6,769 nt of DNA, taken from Bacteroidetes bacterium 4572_114. GTDB lineage: Bacteria; Bacteroidota; Bacteroidia; Bacteroidales; 4484-276. This document shows, piece by piece, positions 6,755 through 6,769 of this stretch. Made by a program: the position numbers and the translations under genes. Position 1 is the first letter of the stretch. Every line of letters starts with the position of its first letter. The notes beneath the pieces are model-generated. The model ran no database searches. It was not told the DNA's origin and saw only the letters and a program-made list of their open reading frames with translations. The stretch covers positions 1 through 6,769 of the forward strand of contig NIVA01000211.1 in NCBI GenBank assembly GCA_002254335.1. The letters are read 5' to 3'.

Positions 6755-6769
6755 CAAGGCTGTTGCATA

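Larger units (their letters stand above)
6617..6769. other. Upstream intergenic region with candidate divergent promoters, to window edge
   Basis: These 153 bases upstream of the regulator contain no supported gene. They hold a minus-strand -7 candidate at 6623-6630, a plus-strand one at 6713-6720, the word TATTTTG twice (6678-6684 and 6697-6703, 19 bp apart), and a perfect 7-bp inverted repeat near the right edge. A plus-strand ATG at 6730 is open for 13 codons to the edge (MEYIACQCTRLLH), too short to call. Confidence 0.5.

Noticed and set aside
6730..6769. Short plus-strand frame MEYIACQCTRLLH at the right edge
   Set aside because: Thirteen codons cut by the window cannot support a gene call, despite a candidate promoter just before it.
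1..6769. CRISPR arrays, tRNA/rRNA genes, insertion sequences, attachment sites
   Set aside because: No regularly spaced repeats, no tRNA-like cloverleaf or rRNA stretch and no transposase or terminal repeats were seen on reading both strands.

Overview
The window looks like chromosomal or accessory DNA from a member of the Bacteroidota, probably a marine or gut-type Bacteroidia/Marinilabiliales-like lineage. The evidence is the protein families (a long CusA with extra membrane helices, an HYC/CC/PP cysteine protein, an AraC regulator with an N-terminal metal-binding-like fold), promoter-like TAnnTTTG boxes of the Bacteroidota type, and A-rich leaders with no clear Shine-Dalgarno sequence. The lineage assignment is inference from family resemblance, without a database search.

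All five supported genes lie on the minus strand and read from right to left as one metal-efflux cluster. In transcription order they are: a 189-residue regulator with a CxxC HMA-like domain and an AraC-type helix-turn-helix domain (6047-6616); a small secreted or membrane-anchored cysteine-rich protein of the HYC/CC/PP type (5578-5955); a 1235-residue CusA-type RND pump (1766-5473); a TolC/CusC-type outer-membrane channel (505-1755); and a CusB-type periplasmic adaptor with an N-terminal heavy-metal-binding domain, cut off by the window edge after 159 residues (1-479). The last three are tightly spaced (10 and 25 bases) and form a complete pump-channel-adaptor set for exporting Cu(I)/Ag(I) or a similar soft metal from the periplasm and inner membrane to the outside. 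The regulator probably senses the metal through its CxxC motif and controls the downstream genes.

Non-coding parts are short, and no gene-free stretch exceeds 153 bases. The 91 bases between the regulator and the HYC gene carry a good -7 box and two 9-bp direct repeats exactly 21 bp apart, where an AraC-type activator could bind. The 104 bases before cusA hold no convincing signal. The last 153 bases hold candidate promoters in both directions and a 19-bp dyad close to the right edge.

Most of the window is a recognisable metal-efflux operon and not a new system. The points that stand out are an apparent in-frame loss in CusA of the conserved segment that normally carries one of the three periplasmic metal-binding methionines, the poorly characterised HYC/CC/PP protein, and the candidate operator. 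The regulator and HYC gene are also clearly more AT-rich (27-33% GC in sampled 60-base lines) than the pump genes (35-58%).
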